A stretch of DNA of 64,000 nucleotides from Akkermansiaceae bacterium (GTDB lineage Bacteria > Verrucomicrobiota > Verrucomicrobiia > Verrucomicrobiales > DEV007): assembly GCA_024233085.1 (NCBI GenBank), contig JACKQC010000022.1, positions 27,905 through 91,904 on the forward strand, in the 5' to 3' direction. A model generated the notes under the pieces. It saw only the letters and a list, made by a program, of their open reading frames with translations. It made no database searches and had not been told where the DNA came from. Numbering within the stretch: the stretch's first letter is position 1; each line of letters opens with the position of its first letter. Below are positions 60,356 through 64,000 of the stretch, in pieces. The translations under genes and the position numbers were made by a program.

Positions 60356-60428
60356 CGAGTCGCAGGCGCCCCGCGGACTCGTCGTTCGTTCTCCCCGCGC
60401 GGGTTACCCCCCGCGCCCGCGAACGAAC
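60356..60428 (+). promoter_or_regulatory. Structured leader of rpsA (two hairpins)
   Basis: Two stem-loops follow one another before rpsA. Hairpin 1: CGAGTC (60356-60361) with GACTCG (60376-60381). Hairpin 2: GTTCGTTC (60384-60391) with GAACGAAC (60421-60428), enclosing an inner stem GCGCGGG (60397-60403) with CCCGCGC (60410-60416). The helices lie 62-134 bp before the ATG and could form an autoregulatory ribosomal-protein leader. The rest of the 205-bp leader is unstructured and C/A-rich. Confidence 0.5.
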
Positions 60429-60489
60429 CGTTTCGGGGCAAAATCGGCAGGCTGAATCAACCAAACAACCCAACCCTAACCCAACCATC

Positions 60490-62235
60490 ATGGCATCCTC
60501 CATCACTTCCGCGAATCCGGAACTCTCCGAACTCATCGACAGCCATCTCCGGAGCTATCGCGAAAACTCCATCATCCACGGCCGCATCCTGGAGATCAAG
60601 AACCAGCACGTCATCGTCGACGTGGGCGCCAAGTCCGAAGGCATCATCCCCATCCAGGAATTCGAGGACGAAGAATTCGCCGTCGGTGACGAAGTCGAGG
60701 TCCTGCTCGAAAAACTCGAGAACGAAGACGGCATGGTCGTCGTCTCCAAGGAAAAAGCCGCCCACAAACAGAACTGGGACAAGATCGTCGGCGTCTTCAA
60801 CGAAGGCGGCCTCGTCAAAGGCAAGGTCAAAGGCGTCGTCAAGGGCGGCCTGACCGTCAACGTCGGCGTCGAAGCCTTTCTCCCCGGCTCCCAGATCGAC
60901 ATCATCCCGCCCAAGGACCTCAACGAATACGTCGGCAACGTTTACGAATTCAAGATCGTCAAAATCAACGACGACCGCAAAAACGTCGTCCTCAGCCGCC
61001 GCGAAGTCATCGAGGCCGAGCGCGCCGAGCAGCGCGCCCAGTTCCTCGAGAGCGTCATTCCCGGCAACACCGTCGACGGCACCGTCAAGAACATCACCGA
61101 CTTCGGCGCCTTCATCGACCTCCAGGGCATGGACGGCCTGCTGCACATCACCGACATCAGCTGGGGCCGCGTCAACCACCCCAGCGAAGTGCTCCACATC
61201 GGCCAGCCCCTCACCGTGCAGATTCTCGACGTCGACCGCGAGAAAGAGCGCGTCTCCCTCGGCCTCAAACAGCTCCAGAACAATCCCTGGGAAGCCATCG
61301 AGTCGAAATTCCCCATCGCCTCCACCGTCAAGGGCAAGGTTACCAAGCTCGTCCCCTACGGCGCCTTCGTCGAGATCGAGCAGGGCGTCGAAGGCCTCAT
61401 CCACGTCTCCGAACTCTCCTGGACCAAGCGCATCACCCGTCCCAGCGACGTGCTGGCCGTTGACCAGGAGATCGAGGCCGTCGTGCTGGCCATCAACACC
61501 GACGAGCAGAAAATCTCCCTCGGCGTCCGCCAGCTCGAGCCCAACCCGTGGGACGAAGTCGAGGTCCGCTACCCCATCGGCTCGACCATCAAGGGCGAGA
61601 TCCGCAACCTCACCGCCTATGGCGCCTTCGTGGAGCTGGAGGACGGCATCGACGGCATGATCCACGTCTCCGACCTCTCGTGGACCCGCAAGATCAACCA
61701 CCCCAGCGAGATCCTCAAGAAGGGCGAAGTTATCGAGGCCCAGGTCATCGACATCGACAAGACCAACCAGCGCATCAGCCTCGGCGTCAAACAGCTCGAA
61801 GGCGATCCGTGGGAGGCCATCGACAAGAAATTCAAGGTCGGCGACCTCGTCAAAGGCACCGTCGCCAAGATCGCCAGCTTCGGCGCCTTCGTGCAGCTGC
61901 AGGACGACATCGACGGCCTCGTCCACATCTCCCAGCTCAGCGAGGACCACGTCGCCAAGGTCAAGGATGTCCTCAAAGTCGGCGACGAAGTCGAGGCCCG
62001 CGTCATCAAAGTGGACCGCGTCGAGCGCCGCATCGGCCTTTCCATCAAGGCCGCCGACTACAGCGAGGAAGAACTCAAGAAGGAAACCGCCGCCTTCGAG
62101 GCCCTGCGTCCCAGCTCCGACCTCGTCGGGCTCGAACAGGCCTTCAACCTCGCCACCGAGGAATGGCGCCCCGGCCAGGCGACCTCCGAGGAGGCGACCG
62201 ACGAAGGCGCGGACACGGACGAAGATTCCGAGTAA
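60490..62235 (+). CDS. rpsA: 30S ribosomal protein S1
   Basis: A 581-aa protein with six S1 RNA-binding domains at roughly residues 30-100, 115-185, 200-270, 285-355, 370-440 and 455-525. They are seen from the recurring pattern 'G..v.G.V......GafV.l..g..GlihiSels' (for example GTVKNITDFGAFIDLQGMDG and VHISQLSEDHVAKVKDVLKV). The acidic tail (ATSEEATDEGADTDEDSE) follows. S1 brings mRNA to the 30S subunit. The TAA stop lies inside a palindromic repeat, and a strong terminator follows. The ATG at 60490 has no clear Shine-Dalgarno sequence, as is usual for rpsA. Confidence 0.96.
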   Translation: MASSITSANPELSELIDSHLRSYRENSIIHGRILEIKNQHVIVDVGAKSEGIIPIQEFEDEEFAVGDEVEVLLEKLENEDGMVVVSKEKAAHKQNWDKIVGVFNEGGLVKGKVKGVVKGGLTVNVGVEAFLPGSQIDIIPPKDLNEYVGNVYEFKIVKINDDRKNVVLSRREVIEAERAEQRAQFLESVIPGNTVDGTVKNITDFGAFIDLQGMDGLLHITDISWGRVNHPSEVLHIGQPLTVQILDVDREKERVSLGLKQLQNNPWEAIESKFPIASTVKGKVTKLVPYGAFVEIEQGVEGLIHVSELSWTKRITRPSDVLAVDQEIEAVVLAINTDEQKISLGVRQLEPNPWDEVEVRYPIGSTIKGEIRNLTAYGAFVELEDGIDGMIHVSDLSWTRKINHPSEILKKGEVIEAQVIDIDKTNQRISLGVKQLEGDPWEAIDKKFKVGDLVKGTVAKIASFGAFVQLQDDIDGLVHISQLSEDHVAKVKDVLKVGDEVEARVIKVDRVERRIGLSIKAADYSEEELKKETAAFEALRPSSDLVGLEQAFNLATEEWRPGQATSEEATDEGADTDEDSE

Positions 62236-62270
62236 ACCCTGTCGGGTCCGGGACCCAACCCTGTTCGGTC
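62230..62270. repeat. Palindromic repeat pair, copy 9 (at rpsA stop)
   Basis: Units GAGTAAACCCTGTCGGGTC (62230-62248) and GACCCAACCCTGTTCGGTC (62252-62270), with a 3-bp spacer and both centres CCT. The rpsA stop TAA (62233-62235) lies within the first unit, and the element directly abuts the terminator stem at 62271. Confidence 0.9.
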
Positions 62271-62308
62271 AAAACCGGTCCGCGGCCACGTTCCGCGGAC
62301 CGGTTTTT
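62271..62308 (+). terminator. Rho-independent terminator of rpsA
   Basis: A perfect 15-bp stem AAAACCGGTCCGCGG (62271-62285) and CCGCGGACCGGTTTT (62293-62307) with a 7-nt loop and a T-run on the exit side. It is also bidirectional because of the A-run on the other flank. Confidence 0.93.
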
Positions 62309-62382
62309 GACTTTCCGGCGGAATCGGACGAACAATGACCCGTCTCCCGAACCCGTCGAACCTCAAACCCGAATCCAAAGCC

Positions 62383-62760
62383 ATGTCAGCCCAGAACATC
62401 GAAATCACCGCCTACCTCAAGACCCATTGCGGCTGGAGCGAGGGCGTCCGCTCCGTCTTCCGCAAGTACGGCCTCGAATTCGAGGAAAAAGACATCATCC
62501 AGAACCCCGCCTACCGCTGGGAGATGGAACACAAGAGCGGCCAGCCCCTGTCGCCCTGCGTGATCGTCAACGGCACCATGCTCGCCGACGTCTCCGGCGC
62601 CGAAGTCGAGCAATGGATGGTCGAAAACGGCCTGCTCGAGCACGACGTCGCCGAAGCCGACGCCCCCACCAATTCCTCCTGCACCGACGAGCAGCACGCC
62701 GCCATGGAAGCCGCCGCAAGGCAGGCCGCCGGCGGCGCGATCCGGTTTGTGGAAAACTGA
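62383..62760 (+). CDS. Glutaredoxin-like protein with CGWS active site
   Basis: A 125-aa thioredoxin-fold protein. The active site is CGWS at 16-19 (THCGWSEGV), a monothiol arrangement with Ser in place of the second Cys, like CGFS glutaredoxins that carry iron-sulfur clusters. The cis-Pro strand reads LSPCVIVNGTMLADVSGAEV. A C-terminal extension of about 45 residues is rich in Ala and acidic residues (EADAPTNSSCTDEQHAAMEA). ATG at 62383 is chosen; the earlier in-frame ATG at 62335 adds non-conserved residues. It lies 75 bp after the rpsA terminator. Confidence 0.8.
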   Translation: MSAQNIEITAYLKTHCGWSEGVRSVFRKYGLEFEEKDIIQNPAYRWEMEHKSGQPLSPCVIVNGTMLADVSGAEVEQWMVENGLLEHDVAEADAPTNSSCTDEQHAAMEAAARQAAGGAIRFVEN

Positions 62761-62877
62761 GTACCCAAAAAATTCCGGCCCGATTTCCAAAAGGACCGGC
62801 TCCGTCCGGTCCGCGGTCGGGCATGGGGCTCCGTTCCGCGCCCGGAGACGTCGCCGTTGCGGATCCGAAACCCATCG

Positions 62878-62918
62878 AACCCAACAGGGTTCATTCGGTG
62901 AACCGACCCTGTTGGGTG
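62878..62918. repeat. Palindromic repeat pair, copy 10
   Basis: Units AACCCAACAGGGTTCATTC (62878-62896) and GAACCGACCCTGTTGGGTG (62900-62918), with a 3-bp spacer and opposed centres. It is 117 bp after the glutaredoxin stop, so it does not follow the tight stop-codon spacing of other copies. Confidence 0.85.
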
Positions 62919-63015
62919 GGCGGATGGAGGGGGAAAGGCTATTTGGCGGCAAAAAGCCGTCAAAATGGGACAAAATGTCCCGTTTTTCCCAAAAATCGCC
63001 GCCCCCATTTCGTTC

Positions 63016-63190
63016 GGGGTCGTCCCTGAGCGGCGCGGGGTCTTCCCTGAGCGGCCCGGGGTCGTCACGGGGTGCGGCGGGGTCTTCCATGGCCCACTCG
63101 GGGTTCGCCCCCATTTCCCGGAGGAGACACCCCGAACCGCGCAGCGACGACCCCGAATCGCGGAGGCGTCACCCCGCCGCGGCCCGGCTC
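63016..63190. repeat. 21-bp tandem array with inverted second half
   Basis: Five direct units begin with GGGGT at 63016, 63037, 63058, 63079 and 63100, exactly 21 bp apart. Then the same motif appears in reverse complement as ACCCCG at 63129, 63150 and 63171, again 21 bp apart. A typical unit is GGGGTCGTCCCTGAGCGGCGC. The two halves could pair into a large cruciform or RNA stem. No gene frame of known type is present. Confidence 0.85.
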
Positions 63191-63294
63191 GGTGCGAATT
63201 CGGCCAACGCAATCGCGTGAATCGACCGCTCCGCCGGCGGCTTGAAAAGCGGTTGGCGAACCCCGACCCTTACCGAAGCCCTCTTTCACCCGCC

Positions 63295-64000
63295 ATGTTT
63301 TCGGTTCGATCTCTCCTTTGCCGGCCCATTCCGGCGGCACTGCCCGTCGCGGCGGTTTTCGTCGGCCTCTTGTCCGTCCCGCCACTGGCGGCGGAAACTT
63401 CGCGAAAGCTTTCCTTCAACCGCGACATCCGGCCGATCCTGTCGGACAACTGCTTCGCCTGCCACGGGTTCGACAAAAAGAAGCGCAAGGCGGACCTGCG
63501 GCTCGACGTCGCGGAGGGCGCCTATGCGGACAAGGCGATCGTGCCGGGCAAGCCGGACGAGAGCGAGGCCTGGCTGCGCCTGCTCAGCACCGACCCGGAC
63601 GAGGTGATGCCGCCGCCGGACTTTCACAAGACGCTCACCGCCGCGCAGCGCGACACGCTGAAGCGCTGGATCGAACAGGGCGCGGAATACCAGCAGCACT
63701 GGTCTTTCGTCCCGCCGCAGCACCCGGCGGTCCCGAAGATCGCGGGAATGAAGAATCCGATCGACGCCTTCCTGCGGGACCGGCTCCAGCAGGAGGGGCT
63801 CGCGCCGTCGCCGGAGGCGGACAAGGCGACGCTGATTCGCCGGGTGACGCTCGACCTCACCGGCCTGCCGCCGACGCCGGCGGAGGTGGACGCCTTCCTG
63901 GCCGACGCCTCGGCCAATGCCTGGGAACGGCTGGTCGACGGCCTGACGAAGCGGGTCACCCACGGCGAGCACATGGCCCGCTACTGGCTGGACCTGGCGC
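63295..64000 (+). CDS. PSD1-type cytochrome c / DUF1549 protein, N-terminal part
   Basis: The gene runs out of the window after 235 codons. The signal peptide (LPVAAVFVGLLSVPPLAAET) is followed by the planctomycete cytochrome c domain with haem motif CFACH (53-57), DEVMPPPDFHKTLTAAQRDT, and the start of DUF1549 (RVTLDLTGLPPTPAEVDAFL). It resembles the PSD1 gene at 54079-57408. A DUF1501 gene would be expected downstream, outside the window. Confidence 0.9.
   Translation, partial: MFSVRSLLCRPIPAALPVAAVFVGLLSVPPLAAETSRKLSFNRDIRPILSDNCFACHGFDKKKRKADLRLDVAEGAYADKAIVPGKPDESEAWLRLLSTDPDEVMPPPDFHKTLTAAQRDTLKRWIEQGAEYQQHWSFVPPQHPAVPKIAGMKNPIDAFLRDRLQQEGLAPSPEADKATLIRRVTLDLTGLPPTPAEVDAFLADASANAWERLVDGLTKRVTHGEHMARYWLDLA

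Larger units (their letters stand above)
62761..63294. other. Non-coding stretch with repeats
   Basis: No gene is recognised here. It holds a palindromic repeat pair (62878-62918), a 21-bp array with a switch of orientation (63016-63190), and an AT-richer strip with runs of A (62936-63000). A GGACCGG...CCGGTCC inverted pair near 62793-62812 could form a weak hairpin downstream of the glutaredoxin gene. Confidence 0.7.

Noticed and set aside
1..64000. tRNA or rRNA genes
   Set aside because: No cloverleaf with a GGTTCRA-type T-loop and no rRNA landmarks were seen on reading both strands; a dedicated scan could still find a divergent tRNA.

Overview
This 64 kb window is GC-rich bacterial chromosome, very probably from a Verrucomicrobiota (PVC-group) organism. 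The assignment rests on gene content seen here: secreted sulfatases, a DUF1501 Tat-signal protein beside a large PSD1-type cytochrome (DUF1549/DUF1553 architecture), a PQQ-propeller/malectin fusion, an exosortase-type CPBP protease, an EboE/EboC pair and sigma-54. No rRNA or tRNA gene and no CRISPR array was recognised. The window starts inside an ExbD-like gene and ends inside a PSD1-type gene.

Layout. 1-1794: energy-transduction locus (two ExbD-like proteins and a membrane-anchored vWA protein). 1808-7689: a HEAT lipoprotein and sodium:solute symporter pair, then an ABC exporter operon (secreted/anchored protein, FtsX-type permease, ATPase). 7817-18085: extracellular polymer degradation (PQQ/malectin protein, three sulfatases, a cNMP-binding protein, an SGNH hydrolase). 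18308-26856: SWIM-SNF2 helicase and a likely accessory conflict cassette (P-loop ATPase, AAA-HTH-TPR ATPase, and a divergent TOTE-type primase-helicase) with an unusual 16-bp-phased operator-like array. 26994-32134: secreted protein, rpoN, eboE-eboC and a CPBP protease. 32136-37345: a minus-strand run (nucleotidyltransferase, aminotransferase, Lrp-type regulator, phosphofructokinase, PBP-type peptidase, small HTH/AT-hook protein with a strong terminator). 37533-43546: membrane protein, NagB/PIG-L fusion, sugar-phosphate transferase, aroD, oxidoreductase. 43660-52414: very large tandem-pseudokinase/Sel1 protein, lipoprotein, APC permease, frameshifted Rpn nuclease, small secreted protein. 52581-57408: DUF1501 and PSD1 pair. 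58054-62760: DEAD helicase, ruvC, DUF2007 protein, rpsA with structured leader and terminator, CGWS glutaredoxin. 63295-end: second PSD1-type gene.

The most distinctive signal is a dispersed family of 19-bp near-perfect palindromes (consensus GACCCAACAGGGTTGGGTC, 8-bp arms around an asymmetric AGG/CCT centre). They occur as pairs, once as a triplet, with an invariant 3-bp spacer: 10 loci, 21 units. Five elements lie 4-5 bp beyond a stop codon, one contains the rpsA stop codon, and two lie in frame inside genes. Three further local repeat systems are described: a 42-bp tandem array (57662-57913), a 21-bp array whose units flip orientation half way (63016-63190), and TTGCGCAA boxes at exact 16-bp steps between the divergent genes of the putative conflict cassette.
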